Counted from the first letter of the stretch, positions 54,735 through 64,000 are shown. The stretch is DNA of 64,000 nucleotides from Sediminicola luteus (GCF_002514735.1 NZ_NBWU01000008.1:186001-250000); one strand, 5' to 3'. The notes: generated from the sequence alone by a model not told the origin. Made by a program: numbers and translations.

Positions 54735-57464
54735 TTATAAAGTCTCCTTTATTGCGGCTTGGGCAGCGGCAATTCGGGCAATAGGCACCCTAAAAGGCGA
54801 ACAACTTACATAGTTCATTTGGTTCTTATGACAGAATTCAACAGAACTGGGCTCTCCACCGTGCTCGCCACAGATACCTACTTTTAGGTCTGCCTTGGTC
54901 TTACGGCCCCTTTCGGTACCCATACTCACTAGCTGACCCACACCATCTTGGTCAATTACCTCGAACGGATCGCTGGGCAAAATGCCTTTTTCAATATAAA
55001 TCGGTAAGAACTTACTGGCATCGTCCCTAGAATAACCATAGGTCATTTGGGTAAGGTCGTTGGTACCAAAGGAGAAGAACTCGGCTTTTTCAGCGATTTT
55101 GTCGGCCATTAAGGCGGCACGTGGAATCTCGATCATAGTACCTACCGAAAAATCGATGCTGTCATTTCTTTCTTCAAAAACCTGTTGGGCCGTACTTCGG
55201 ATAATATCTTCCTGCATTTCATACTCGGCAAAGGTTCCGATCAAAGGCACCATGATCTCAGGCTTGGCGGTGATGCCTTTTTCCTTCAAATTCAGGGCGG
55301 CCTCTATAATGGCGCGGGTTTGCATTTCAGTGATTTCGGGATAGGTATTACCCAATCGACAGCCCCTATGGCCCAACATGGGGTTGAACTCCTGCAATTC
55401 GGCTACTTTGTTTTTTACGGCTGATAAAGAAATATGCAGGTCTTCGGCCAGTTCTTTTTGGGTGGCCAATTGGTGGGGCACGAATTCATGCAAAGGCGGA
55501 TCTAACAAGCGCACGGTTACAGGCAAGCCTTCCATAGCTTCAAAGATGCCCTCGAAATCGGCCCGCTGCATGGGCAATAAGTCTTCCAAAGCCATTCGCC
55601 TACCTTTAACGGTATCGGCCAAGATCATTTCGCGCATGGCCTTTATACGGTCTACCTCAAAGAACATATGTTCGGTTCGGGTAAGCCCTATACCTTGTGC
55701 CCCGAAACCACGGGCCACCTTGGCATCTTTGGGGCTATCGGCATTGGTGCGCACTTCCATTTTGGTGTATTTCTCCGATAGTTCCATAAGTTCGGCGAAT
55801 TCGCCGCTCAACTCGGGTTCTATGGTGGCCACCTTACCTTCAATAATATTACCGGTAGAACCGTTCAGGGAGATCCAATCGCCTTCATGATATTCCTTTC
55901 CGTCTACACTAAGGGTACGGGTTTTGTAGTTGATTTTTAAAGCCCCGGCACCAGATACACAACATTTACCCATACCACGGGCCACTACGGCGGCGTGAGA
56001 GGTCATACCCCCACGTGCGGTAAGAATACCTTTGGCGTGGTTCATACCCTCTACATCTTCTGGAGAGGTTTCGATACGGGTCAGAATGGAATTCTTATAT
56101 TTTTTGGCCTCATCGGCAAAGAATACCAATTGCCCGGTGGCTGCACCTGGTGAGGCGGGTAAACCTTGGGCGATAACATGGGCCCTTTTTAAGGCGTTAG
56201 GGTCAAAAATGGGGTGTAAAAGCTCATCTAATTTATTCGGGTCGAGCATGAGCAGGGCTTCTTGCTCGTTCACCATACCTTCCTTGAGCAAATCCATGGC
56301 AATTTTAACCATGGCCGCACCGGTTCGTTTACCATTTCGGGTCTGTAAGATCCAAAGTTTACCGTCTTGTATGGTAAACTCCATATCCTGCATATCGTTA
56401 TAATGCTTTTCCAAGGTATCTTGGTAACTGTACAATTCTTTGTAGATCGATGGCATCAACTCTTCCAGTGAAGGGAAATCGTTGATTCGGTCATTTTCCT
56501 CTACCTGTGCCAGTTCGGCCCATCGTTTAGAACCGATTTGGGTAATCTGCTGGGGGGTACGTACCCCGGCCACGACATCTTCACCTTGGGCATTGATCAA
56601 GTACTCGCCATTAAATAGGTTTTCCCCGGTACCGGCATCGCGGGTAAAACAAACCCCTGTTCCGGAGTTGTCGCCCATATTACCATAGACCATGGCCTGT
56701 ACGTTTACCGCGGTACCCCAATCTCCGGGGTAACCATTCATTTTTCGATAGTACACGGCGCGGTCACCGTTCCAACTATCAAAAACCGCCATAATGGAGC
56801 CCCATAGTTGCTCCCACGGGTCGGTTGGGAAAGGAAGTCCTGAACGTTTTTTAACGACATCTTTAAAGTCGTATACCAAGTCTTGAAGGTCTTGTACCGT
56901 GAATTCCGTATCCATGGTAATACCCCTTTTTTCCTTCAGGTGCTCTATAATTTCTTCAAAGGGATCGATATCTTGTTTGGTCTCGGGTTTCATACCCAAT
57001 ACTACCCCGGCATACATTTGAATGAACCTACGGTACGAATCCCAAGCGAAACGTTCGTTACGGGTACGCTTGGCCAAGCCTATTACGGCCTCATCGTTCA
57101 AACCTAGGTTTAGTACGGTATCCATCATACCTGGCATACTAACCCGGGCACCGGAACGAACCGAAAGTAATAACGGATTATCGTTGTCCCCAAATTGGGT
57201 TCCCATGGTCTTTTCTATACCCGATACCGCGGCTTCTACCTCATTTTTCAATAAGCCGACCGTGGCATCCATGCCCAAACTATTGTATTCCGTACAAACT
57301 TCGGTGGTAATCGTAAAACCTGGAGGTACGGGAATCCCTATTTTACTCATTTCAGCTAAATTGGCTCCTTTACCCCCTAGAAGGTTACGCATACGGCTAT
57401 CGCCATCGGCGGTTTTGTTCCCGAAGGTATATACACGGGCCTTATTAGAATCATTCGTCCCCAT
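54735..57464 (-). CDS. ppdK: Pyruvate, phosphate dikinase
   Basis: 909 residues from the ATG at 57464; the TTG at 57494 lies in a -7 box and is not used. Order: ATP-binding N-terminal domain (GGKGANLAEMS near 31-41, LLSVRSGARVSMPGMMDTVL), the phosphohistidine domain with the catalytic His in GGMTSHAAVVARGMGKCC, and the C-terminal PEP/pyruvate TIM barrel (RTEHMFF and GICGEHGGEPSS). It interconverts pyruvate, ATP and phosphate with PEP, AMP and diphosphate, serving gluconeogenesis or pyrophosphate-linked glycolysis. It is single, not in an operon. No regulatory PDRP is next to it. Confidence 0.96.
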   Translation of the reverse strand: MGTNDSNKARVYTFGNKTADGDSRMRNLLGGKGANLAEMSKIGIPVPPGFTITTEVCTEYNSLGMDATVGLLKNEVEAAVSGIEKTMGTQFGDNDNPLLLSVRSGARVSMPGMMDTVLNLGLNDEAVIGLAKRTRNERFAWDSYRRFIQMYAGVVLGMKPETKQDIDPFEEIIEHLKEKRGITMDTEFTVQDLQDLVYDFKDVVKKRSGLPFPTDPWEQLWGSIMAVFDSWNGDRAVYYRKMNGYPGDWGTAVNVQAMVYGNMGDNSGTGVCFTRDAGTGENLFNGEYLINAQGEDVVAGVRTPQQITQIGSKRWAELAQVEENDRINDFPSLEELMPSIYKELYSYQDTLEKHYNDMQDMEFTIQDGKLWILQTRNGKRTGAAMVKIAMDLLKEGMVNEQEALLMLDPNKLDELLHPIFDPNALKRAHVIAQGLPASPGAATGQLVFFADEAKKYKNSILTRIETSPEDVEGMNHAKGILTARGGMTSHAAVVARGMGKCCVSGAGALKINYKTRTLSVDGKEYHEGDWISLNGSTGNIIEGKVATIEPELSGEFAELMELSEKYTKMEVRTNADSPKDAKVARGFGAQGIGLTRTEHMFFEVDRIKAMREMILADTVKGRRMALEDLLPMQRADFEGIFEAMEGLPVTVRLLDPPLHEFVPHQLATQKELAEDLHISLSAVKNKVAELQEFNPMLGHRGCRLGNTYPEITEMQTRAIIEAALNLKEKGITAKPEIMVPLIGTFAEYEMQEDIIRSTAQQVFEERNDSIDFSVGTMIEIPRAALMADKIAEKAEFFSFGTNDLTQMTYGYSRDDASKFLPIYIEKGILPSDPFEVIDQDGVGQLVSMGTERGRKTKADLKVGICGEHGGEPSSVEFCHKNQMNYVSCSPFRVPIARIAAAQAAIKETL

Positions 57465-57491
57465 ATTCTTGATGTTTTGATAATTAAACCC

Positions 57492-57499
57492 CAAAGTTA
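57492..57499 (-). promoter_or_regulatory. Bacteroidota-type -7 box upstream of the PPDK gene
   Basis: TAACTTTG on the minus strand fits TAnnTTTG, with no good -33 TTG. Transcription would start near 57485, which leaves a 20-nt leader to the ATG at 57464 and rules out the TTG at 57494 as start. Confidence 0.45.
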
Positions 57500-57577
57500 G
57501 GGGAGGGGGGCGCCGATTCCACTGACTTATATCATACCCTAAGTGGTGTGTATTTTGTTTGTTTAAGTAAGCATTTC

Positions 57578-57934
57578 TTAATTTAAGATGGTATCATCAT
57601 TTACACGAAATGCCCTTTCGGTACCTAGGTAGTTGGGGTCGCCATGTTTTTCGGACCAGAATCCATCTAAAATATCGGGGGTAAGGCAGCGAAAGACCAC
57701 CACACCTTTATAAATTTTGTTTGAGGTGCCCTTATAGGCAAAATTGATGACCAAGATATTGTCTTTAAAAAAACCGGTACCGCTCTGTTCTTGATCGGCA
57801 CCGATTTGCCATTTGGCCCAAATGCAACGGTGCCCGTCCAGACCCAGTTCCAAATGGCCTTTGTAGGTAGTTGCACCTTCGTCTTGGTTAGTACCGATAA
57901 TGTGGTAGTGACCCACAAGCTGCTCGATTTCCAT
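57578..57934 (-). CDS. Small protein of unknown function, lipocalin-like pattern
   Basis: 118 residues without signal peptide. The sequence alternates short strands (LVGHYHIIGTNQDEG, HLELGLDGHRC, GTGFFKDNILVINF), which suggests a small beta-barrel. I do not recognise a family. It follows the M28 peptidase gene by 4 nt and is therefore probably co-transcribed with it. The two stops and starts are not overlapping. No obvious role can be assigned. Confidence 0.65.
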   Translation of the reverse strand: MEIEQLVGHYHIIGTNQDEGATTYKGHLELGLDGHRCIWAKWQIGADQEQSGTGFFKDNILVINFAYKGTSNKIYKGVVVFRCLTPDILDGFWSEKHGDPNYLGTERAFRVNDDTILN

Positions 57935-57938
57935 GGAC

Positions 57939-58880
57939 TTAATCTTGCGGGATAAAATAGATCTCTGGCATATTGGCTACGGCCAAGAGGGTAGCGTAGA
58001 TATAGTTACATACCATTTTCTGGCCCGGAAAATTGATACGGTCTATGGTGTCTTCGGGTGTGTGGTATTGAGGGTGTCCACCCGTATGCATACCCAATAC
58101 GGATATGTTTTTCCTGTAGAAGGCCACATGATCAGACCCGCCCACTGAACCGGCATGTACTATGGGGTTAAGCTGGGCTTGTTTACCCAAATCTTTCATC
58201 AGTTCTACGCCACCTGGGAAGGTTCCGGCCCCGCCCATATACACATGCTTTTGGTCGTTTAGACGGCCTACCATATCCATATTCAGCATAAACTTTATCC
58301 TTTCTTTAGGTAACGTAGGGTTATCGGCAAAGTAGCGGCTGCCCACCAGGCCTTGTTCTTCGGCCCCAAAAGCAATAAAGAGTATGCTGCGTTTAAACTC
58401 GGAGCGATGTGCCCCGATTTTTTCGGCGATTTCCAAGAGGGCGGCCACCCCACTGGCATTGTCATCGGCTCCGTGATGTATGGCGATCTTATCGGATTTG
58501 GAGGAAGGCCCGCCTCCCATGCCTAAATGGTCGTAATGGGCCCCTAGGATAAGATATTCGTCTTTTAGTTCGGGATCGCTTCCTTCTAGATAGCCAATGA
58601 TGTTCCAGGTTTTTACAGGGGCTTTCTTGGGTTGGTCTTTTTTGGTCCGTAACGGGGCTTCAAAGCCTTGTTTTTCCGTTTTAAGTCCAGCTGAACGAAA
58701 GGCTTTCTTTAGGTAAGCAACCAGCTTTTTATTACTCTTTTCTCCCGGATATCTTCCGGCATTGGTATCGCTCGTCAAGAATTCGATATGTGCGCGTAAT
58801 TCAGGAGTGGTAATCTCCGTTTGGGCATTACCGACTATTCCGGCCGTAAACAGTACTAAATAAAAAAGAATCCTTCGCAT
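57939..58880 (-). CDS. M28-family zinc metallopeptidase, secreted
   Basis: 313 residues with a signal peptide (LFYLVLFTAGIVGNAQ). The zinc-site motifs of M28 peptidases are in order: GAHYDHLG, DDNASGVAALLE, FGAEEQGLVGS, NMDMVG and a late His (GGHPQYHTPEDT). These aminopeptidases cut single residues from peptides outside the cytoplasm. Its short upstream region has TATCTTTG (58904-58911 on the minus strand), a match to the -7 box consensus. Substrate preference is unknown. Confidence 0.93.
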   Translation of the reverse strand: MRRILFYLVLFTAGIVGNAQTEITTPELRAHIEFLTSDTNAGRYPGEKSNKKLVAYLKKAFRSAGLKTEKQGFEAPLRTKKDQPKKAPVKTWNIIGYLEGSDPELKDEYLILGAHYDHLGMGGGPSSKSDKIAIHHGADDNASGVAALLEIAEKIGAHRSEFKRSILFIAFGAEEQGLVGSRYFADNPTLPKERIKFMLNMDMVGRLNDQKHVYMGGAGTFPGGVELMKDLGKQAQLNPIVHAGSVGGSDHVAFYRKNISVLGMHTGGHPQYHTPEDTIDRINFPGQKMVCNYIYATLLAVANMPEIYFIPQD

Positions 58881-59172
58881 TTGATGGGGCTTTAGGTAAG
58901 GGTCAAAGATAAACGGAATACGATTATTGAATACCTTAATTCGCTATTGGGGGAGTATCGCTAGTCCAGTATGTATTTTGGCCAGTCAAATGTTCAATTT
59001 TACTTTGCTTAAATGTATTGGGCCTTGTTTTTTAAGGTTTTCAATTACATGGTTTATAGGGGTAACAAAAAAGTGGATGCGGTTAACCTTGTTAACGAAA
59101 GGAATGGTGTATCTTTAGAAGGTCTTATGTGTTGACAACCAGTTACAAAAAACCAACCAACAATAATTAACT

Positions 59173-60435
59173 ATGCGAGTCCTTCGATTTCGTGTCCTAT
59201 TCCTGCTATTTTTTCTTTTCCTTAGTTGTATAGAGGAATATGATTTTAAAGATGGTTCCGAAGGTATTGGGGCCGGAATATTGGTCATAGAGGCCTTTAT
59301 TACTGATCAAGAAGGTTTCCAGCAAATCCGTTTATCAAGAACCGTAGCCTTGGGTGAAGCGGTTGATTCGCAACCCGAAACCAATGCCAAGGTTCGCATT
59401 CTGGCCGGAGATGATACAGTTTATACTTTTATCTCGGCCAGTAATGGCACCTATGTTTCCGAGTTTGCCTTTGGAGCACAAATGGGGGTAGACTATGTGC
59501 TTGAAATTGAATCCCAGGGGCAGTCTTATGTATCTACGACAATGCAGTTACAAGGACCTTCAGTGATTGAGGACATTTATGTGGAGCGTGGAGAGAACGA
59601 ACAGGGAGAAGATGGCATGACTGTTTATGTCGATAGCTCGAGCCCGGAAGACACGGGGCGAAATTATCGCTATACCTATGAAGAGACCTTTAAGATTATT
59701 GCACCGCGCTGGAATTCAAAAGAGTTTGAGATTACCGATGACCTCGATAGAGACGACCCGTTTGATAATACGGCCGACGTACGCTTGATCGACCGAACCC
59801 AGGAAGAGCGAATTTGCTACAATACTACCGAATCTAGTGAGATTTTATTGAATACGGCCTCTGGTCTTAATACGCCTAGACGCGATAGGAACCTGATCCG
59901 CTTTATGGGGGGGCAAGATCCCAGGATTATGCACCGGTATAGTATTTTGGTAAAGCAGTATGTGCACTCGTTGTCCGCCTATACCTATTTGCAGACCTTG
60001 GGTAGTTTTGCCGTTTCCGATAACCTTTTATCGCAAGTACAACCCGGATTTATCGGGGGTAATATTAGAAATCCCAATAATCTGGAAGAAAAAGTATTGG
60101 GCTTTTTCGATGTGGTCGGGTATACCGAAAAAAGGTTGTTTTTTAATTATTTGGATTATTATGACGAGCCGCAGGACACCTCTGTGTATTTTGGGGTGAA
60201 TTGTACCAATTTATTTGCCCCGAGGATTCCTAACCGCGAACGTGACGGTCCTTATGTTCTCGGTTGTCCGACAAAGGTATTGATCGATTGGATAAAGGAA
60301 GATGCCATCGTTTTTCAAGATTTTAATACCGATCCCCCTCCGATTTGTGAAGGCCCGTACTTTATCTTATTGCGCCCATGTGGCGACTGTACCGCTTTGG
60401 GCAGTAACCAACGACCTGATTTTTGGGTAGATTAA
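59173..60435 (+). CDS. DUF4249 lipoprotein
   Basis: 420 residues with a lipoprotein signal (LFLSCIEEYDF, Cys near 16). The body matches DUF4249: ILVIEAFITDQEG near 37-49, a beta-sandwich with QIRLSRTVALG, and the late Cys residues (CTNLF, CGDCTALG). Genes of this family usually follow a TonB-dependent receptor and encode its partner. Here none is adjacent. A -33 TTG (59089-59091), an 18-nt spacer and TATCTTTA (59110-59117) form a possible promoter with one mismatch. Confidence 0.9.
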   Translation: MRVLRFRVLFLLFFLFLSCIEEYDFKDGSEGIGAGILVIEAFITDQEGFQQIRLSRTVALGEAVDSQPETNAKVRILAGDDTVYTFISASNGTYVSEFAFGAQMGVDYVLEIESQGQSYVSTTMQLQGPSVIEDIYVERGENEQGEDGMTVYVDSSSPEDTGRNYRYTYEETFKIIAPRWNSKEFEITDDLDRDDPFDNTADVRLIDRTQEERICYNTTESSEILLNTASGLNTPRRDRNLIRFMGGQDPRIMHRYSILVKQYVHSLSAYTYLQTLGSFAVSDNLLSQVQPGFIGGNIRNPNNLEEKVLGFFDVVGYTEKRLFFNYLDYYDEPQDTSVYFGVNCTNLFAPRIPNRERDGPYVLGCPTKVLIDWIKEDAIVFQDFNTDPPPICEGPYFILLRPCGDCTALGSNQRPDFWVD

Positions 60436-60475
60436 ACCCTTGTATTTTGGTTATTTTTGTCCGGAAGAAATTGTA

Positions 60476-61486
60476 ATGGATTCACTTACGCAAATCGTTC
60501 TTGGGGCATCTGTAGCCGAAATAAGTTTAGGTCGCAAAATTGGGAATAAAGCCATTTTATGGGGAGCTATCGCCGGAACCATTCCCGATTTAGATGTGCT
60601 GGCACGACAGTTTACCGACACCCTCGGTGCGGTAGAATTCCACCGGGGTATTACGCATTCCTTGGTTTTTTGTTTGGTATTGGCACCTATATTGGGTTGG
60701 TTGGTTTCTAGAATATACCGCAAAAAAGAGGCTACCGTAAAGGAATGGAGCCTATTATTCTTCTGGGCCTTGGTTACCCACCCTTTGCTCGATGCCCATA
60801 CCACTTGGGGGACCCAGTTCTTTTGGCCTATGGACCTTCGATTGGCCTACAAGAACATATTTGTGATCGATCCGCTTTATACACTCCCCTTTTTAACCTG
60901 CCTATTGTTGGCCATGCGCTTAAAAAGAACCCATCCGAAGCGGCAATTTTATGCCCGATTGGGACTATGGCTTAGTACCGCTTATTTGTTGGTTACGTTA
61001 GTAATCAAGCTTTCTATGCTACAGGTTTTTAAGGCCCAACTAGAGGCGCAGCAACTAACCTATACCGACATATCGGTAAAACCTACCCCTTTTAATAGCA
61101 TATTATGGTCGGCGAACGTGGCCACTGAAGACCATTATTTAATTGGGTATTACTCTTTTTTCGATGCCGATGAACAGATACGGTTTTCGAGTTACCCCAA
61201 GAACCATGATTTGGGTCAAAAGCTTCCCGAAACGATAGAGCTAAATCGACTGATAAATATTTCTGAGGGCTGGTATATTTTGGAGCAAGGTCCCCAGGAG
61301 AGCTTACGTTTCCACGATTTACGATTTGGTATGTTATCGTCCGATCCAGCCGAAAAGAAATTTGCCTTTACCTATGCACTGCAACCCAAAGGCGATGCCG
61401 TTTTAGTTACCGAAATCCCACGGAACCGTGAAGATGCCCCAAGAATCCTATCCTCACTTTGGCATAGGATTTGGGGAAATCATTGA
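60476..61486 (+). CDS. YdjM/DUF457-family inner-membrane metal-dependent hydrolase-like protein
   Basis: 336 residues from the ATG at 60476 (the upstream TTG at 60440 is in frame but unlikely). The N-terminus matches the YdjM group (MDSLTQIVLGASVAEISLG, then HRGITHSL near 58-65 and THPLLDAHTTWG near 102-113). The His and Asp residues of these words are the presumed metal ligands. About five membrane helices are followed by a soluble C-terminal part of about 130 residues. Some relatives act in membrane-lipid or LexA-regulated responses; the activity of this one is unknown. Confidence 0.87.
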   Translation: MDSLTQIVLGASVAEISLGRKIGNKAILWGAIAGTIPDLDVLARQFTDTLGAVEFHRGITHSLVFCLVLAPILGWLVSRIYRKKEATVKEWSLLFFWALVTHPLLDAHTTWGTQFFWPMDLRLAYKNIFVIDPLYTLPFLTCLLLAMRLKRTHPKRQFYARLGLWLSTAYLLVTLVIKLSMLQVFKAQLEAQQLTYTDISVKPTPFNSILWSANVATEDHYLIGYYSFFDADEQIRFSSYPKNHDLGQKLPETIELNRLINISEGWYILEQGPQESLRFHDLRFGMLSSDPAEKKFAFTYALQPKGDAVLVTEIPRNREDAPRILSSLWHRIWGNH

Positions 61487-61611
61487 TGTTAACCAGATTC
61501 GTTTTTTAGTAAACTCGCATTTTATCAGATTTAACAATATTTAAAAAGAAGTTTTTGCGTTATATCGCCTAGTTGCTCTTATTTTTGTCTTTTGAAATAC
61601 ACTAACCACAT

Positions 61612-62070
61612 ATGATTCTTGATTTTATCATAGCTTTTTTATGGAGTATCTCCCCCTTTGGTGAGGCCAAAGTGGGTATTCCCTATGGTTTGCTCAAGGG
61701 CTTGGATATCTATGGGGTATTCATAGTTTGCCTAATTGCCAATATTCTTGTTTTTCCTTTGATGATGTTTTTTCTCGACCGCTTGAATGGCTATTTCTTT
61801 AAATGGAGGCCCTATAAAAAGAGTGCGGTATTTGTGGCGAAAAGGGCTAAAAAAGGATCGGGCGATAAAATTGGGAAATACGGTTTTTGGGGTTTGTTGT
61901 TCTTCGTAATGTTACCCGTTCCCGGTACAGGGGTATATGCCGGAAGCATTGCTACCTATCTTTTTAAACTGGATCGCGATAAGGCCTTTATCGCCAATGC
62001 CATTGGTATTTTTATTTCCTCGGCCATTATCTGGACTACCACTTTGGTAAGTAGTGATATTTCGTTTTAA
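61612..62070 (+). CDS. Small multi-drug export family membrane protein (PF06695 type)
   Basis: 152 residues with about four membrane helices. The opening (SPFGEAKVGIPYGLLKG near 15-31) and the re-entrant-like PVPGTGVYAGSIATYLF near 103-119 match the small multi-drug export family (COG2426). The name comes from an early assignment and direct drug export is not established. A membrane transport role is most likely. It is convergent with the pseudouridine synthase gene, 9 nt apart. Confidence 0.85.
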   Translation: MILDFIIAFLWSISPFGEAKVGIPYGLLKGLDIYGVFIVCLIANILVFPLMMFFLDRLNGYFFKWRPYKKSAVFVAKRAKKGSGDKIGKYGFWGLLFFVMLPVPGTGVYAGSIATYLFKLDRDKAFIANAIGIFISSAIIWTTTLVSSDISF

Positions 62071-62079
62071 ACAACTTCT

Positions 62080-62778
62080 TTAACCACCGCTAAGTCTCTC
62101 AAACACCCAATACTTGTTTTTAGGCAATGGGGCCTCAAATAGCAGGGTATCTTGCCCGCCGGCTGGTGTCAATTTCAGTTTCCAGGCATGTAGGCAAATC
62201 GATTGATTAAGGTATTTTTTTGTAGACCCATATTTAACATCGCCGACTATGGGTAGTCCAATATGCGCCAATTGGGCCCGGATTTGGTGAAACCGACCGG
62301 TTCTTGGGCGTACCTCCAACAAATAACCTTGGGCATTTTTCCCAATCAACCTATAACTCAGCTGGGCCAGTTGGGCTTCCTTGGTTTTAGTAGCAACGAT
62401 CTGCGCCTTTTTTTCTTTACCCAGTTTTACTAAATAGTTTTCTAAACGCGCTTGTTTTTTTTCCGGTTTTGCCGAGACCAGGGCCAAATAGGTCTTTTGA
62501 ACCTTACGACTACTAAATAGTTGGTTGTAGGCCACTAATACCGATTTTTTTTTGGCGAATAACAATACCCCACTGGTTACACGATCTAAACGGTGTACTA
62601 CCCCTAGATAGGGTTTTTTACCGCCTGCCGAGCGGGCAGGCTTATGTTTTGACAGATGTACCCCTACCTGGTCTTGCACGGTTAGCGATTCGTACGGACT
62701 ACTTTCGGTTATGAGTCCGCTGGTTTTATTGACCACGATAAAATCGTTGTTCTCGGTTATAATATCGAGTTTGGACAT
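62080..62778 (-). CDS. RluA-family pseudouridine synthase
   Basis: 232 residues. The catalytic motif HRLDRVTSGVLLFAKK (about 63-78) contains the active-site Asp in RLDR. The family end GRFHQIRAQLAHIGLPIVGD (about 165-184) is present. The N-terminus lacks an S4 RNA-binding domain, as in RluC/RluD-like short members. It isomerises uridine in ribosomal or transfer RNA; which site cannot be told. It follows the YgiQ-type gene by 15 nt on the same strand, probably an operon. Confidence 0.93.
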   Translation of the reverse strand: MSKLDIITENNDFIVVNKTSGLITESSPYESLTVQDQVGVHLSKHKPARSAGGKKPYLGVVHRLDRVTSGVLLFAKKKSVLVAYNQLFSSRKVQKTYLALVSAKPEKKQARLENYLVKLGKEKKAQIVATKTKEAQLAQLSYRLIGKNAQGYLLEVRPRTGRFHQIRAQLAHIGLPIVGDVKYGSTKKYLNQSICLHAWKLKLTPAGGQDTLLFEAPLPKNKYWVFERLSGG

Positions 62779-62793
62779 AAAGCTATTCAGTTA

Positions 62794-64000
62794 TTAACGT
62801 CTTTTTTTACGTCCTTTAGGTTTCGATTTACCCATACGTTTACCAGAGGGGATGGCATCGTCAAAAGTGTTTTTTACTTTACGGGTAGGCACCCTTTGCC
62901 AGTTTTTATTTTGGGTAGAGGGTACCAATTTTTCGGCCAAATCTTTACGCCCCAGGTTAAAGAGGGTGTTTTTGATCCAGTTTTGGTTCTCCTTTTTATA
63001 CCAAAAGAAAAAACGGTGTTGTTGATCTTTCTCTTTTTTACTTTTTGGGGTTCGGGTGGGTTTTAAGGTATACGGATGATACCCGCTATAATAGATAACC
63101 GTAGCCACCGTCATAGGGGTAGGGGTAAAGCCTTGTACCTGCTCCAATTGAAAGCCCATATCTTTGGTCTCGGCCGCGAGATTGGCCATATCTTCCAATT
63201 CACAGGCCGGATGGTTACTGATAAAATAAGGGATCAATTGTTGTTTAAGCCCATGCTTTAAGTTGATCTTATCGAACCGCTCCTTAAACTTATGGAAATA
63301 TTTAAAAGATGGTTTTCGCATTAGTTTAAGCACGGGGTCAGAAGTGTGTTCGGGCGCCACTTTCAATCGGCCAGAAACGTGTTTGGTCATCACCTCTTCG
63401 GTATAGGCATCCAATTCTTTTGGGTCGGCATTTTTATTGAATTCAGGTACTAACATATCATGCCGAATTCCACTGCCTATAAAAGATTTCTTCACCTTTG
63501 GGTGCTTGTCCACCTCTTGGTATAAAGTAGTTAAAGGTTTGTGCGAAGTATCCAGATTACTGCAAATAACCGGCGAGATACAAGAAGGGGCCACACATTT
63601 GTCGCAGATAGACTGGATCTTGCCCTTCATCTGGTACATATTGGCCGAAGGCCCTCCGATATCGGATAAATAGCCCTTGAAATCGGGCATATTGGCCACC
63701 TTGTCCACCTCTTTTAAAATGGATTCCTGACTACGGCTGGCGATAAATTTTCCTTGGTGGGCCGAAATGGTGCAAAAACTACAGCCTCCAAAACAACCTC
63801 TATGTATGTTGATCGAGAACTTGATCATCTCAAAGGCCGGTATGGGCCCTCGTTTGTTGTATTTGGGGTGGGGTAGGCGGGTGTACGGCAAATCGAAAGA
63901 GGCATCGATCTCGTCTTCGGTCATGGTGGGGTAGGGCGGATTGATCACCAAAGTCTTTTGGTTCACCCCTTGAAAAATACGCTTGGCCTGGATCTTGTTC
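62794..64000 (-). CDS. ygiQ: YgiQ-family radical SAM protein, N-terminus beyond window
   Basis: The frame is open to the right edge, so only the C-terminal 401 codons are seen. The apparent GTG start near 63966 is internal. The radical SAM cluster motif CxxxCxxC is visible (HRGCFGGCSFC), and the YgiQ words RLPHPKYN, KRGPIPAFEMIKFS and VAPEHTSDPVLKLM. A basic tail (GKSKPKGRKKRR) ends it. The family has an N-terminal part and a radical SAM part; its reaction is not known. The gene is cut by the window, not broken. Confidence 0.92.
   Translation of the reverse strand, partial: NKIQAKRIFQGVNQKTLVINPPYPTMTEDEIDASFDLPYTRLPHPKYNKRGPIPAFEMIKFSINIHRGCFGGCSFCTISAHQGKFIASRSQESILKEVDKVANMPDFKGYLSDIGGPSANMYQMKGKIQSICDKCVAPSCISPVICSNLDTSHKPLTTLYQEVDKHPKVKKSFIGSGIRHDMLVPEFNKNADPKELDAYTEEVMTKHVSGRLKVAPEHTSDPVLKLMRKPSFKYFHKFKERFDKINLKHGLKQQLIPYFISNHPACELEDMANLAAETKDMGFQLEQVQGFTPTPMTVATVIYYSGYHPYTLKPTRTPKSKKEKDQQHRFFFWYKKENQNWIKNTLFNLGRKDLAEKLVPSTQNKNWQRVPTRKVKNTFDDAIPSGKRMGKSKPKGRKKRR

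Noticed and set aside
62794-63966. A complete gene starting at the GTG near 63966
   Set aside because: The frame continues upstream without a stop to the window edge, and YgiQ proteins are much longer, so the start lies outside.

Overview
The window looks like a chromosome segment of a flavobacterium (phylum Bacteroidota, family Flavobacteriaceae), probably marine. The signs are very large secreted proteins with tandem PKD, Ig-like or thrombospondin-3 repeats, two of them ending in a type IX secretion (T9SS) type A sorting tail; LytS-type kinases paired with LytTR regulators; a TonB-dependent receptor with a carboxypeptidase-regulatory-like N-terminus; DUF4270, DUF4249 and DUF4907 envelope proteins; and promoter-like TAnnTTTG boxes without clear Shine-Dalgarno sites. 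The genus assignment is inference. I saw no tRNA, rRNA, CRISPR array, insertion sequence or prophage.

Region 1 (1-25.6 kb) is a surface-polysaccharide and giant secreted protein region. A giant repeat protein runs off the left edge. Then comes an exopolysaccharide locus: a WbaP/WcaJ-type priming transferase, a CapD/FlaA1-like membrane protein lacking the usual catalytic residues, a Wza-like export lipoprotein, a Wzc-like tyrosine autokinase and a CpsB/YwqE-type phosphatase. Two large secreted proteins flank or interrupt this locus. Each has a galactose-oxidase (CAZy AA5) catalytic domain with the full copper-radical residue set, a LamG domain, and a different repeat array (five Ig-like plus eight PKD domains in one; three nearly identical PKD plus concanavalin-A-like units in the other). 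This pairing is the most interesting system in the window: a candidate cell-surface oxidase that modifies an exported glycan.

Region 2 (25.7-31.9 kb) holds small accessory genes: a His-rich outer-membrane protein, a serine hydrolase, a nucleoside deaminase, a TetR regulator with a DUF1348 protein and an alpha/beta hydrolase, and a LytTR/LytS pair. Region 3 (32.1-35.9 kb) is a TonB receptor, a YceI lipoprotein and a PepSY membrane protein. Region 4 (36-41.2 kb) has a Bcr/CflA exporter, intergenic repeats and hairpins, and a three-gene acyl-CoA (propionyl-CoA type) carboxylase operon. Region 5 (41.4-44.4 kb) is a nucleoside hydrolase and ribokinase operon with a LacI regulator and a promoter/operator that can be read directly.

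Region 6 (44.6-54.5 kb) starts with small unknown genes and a PhnA-type protein. It then has a five-gene operon (beta-barrel, kelch lipoprotein, DUF4907, LytS kinase, LytTR regulator) divergent from a DUF4270 lipoprotein and a second barrel, with a DUF481 barrel converging on them. Region 7 (54.7-64 kb) holds pyruvate phosphate dikinase, an M28 peptidase, an orphan DUF4249 lipoprotein, two membrane proteins, an RluA-type pseudouridine synthase and a YgiQ-type radical SAM protein cut by the right edge.

Residue numbers were counted by hand from the stated starts and may be off by a few.
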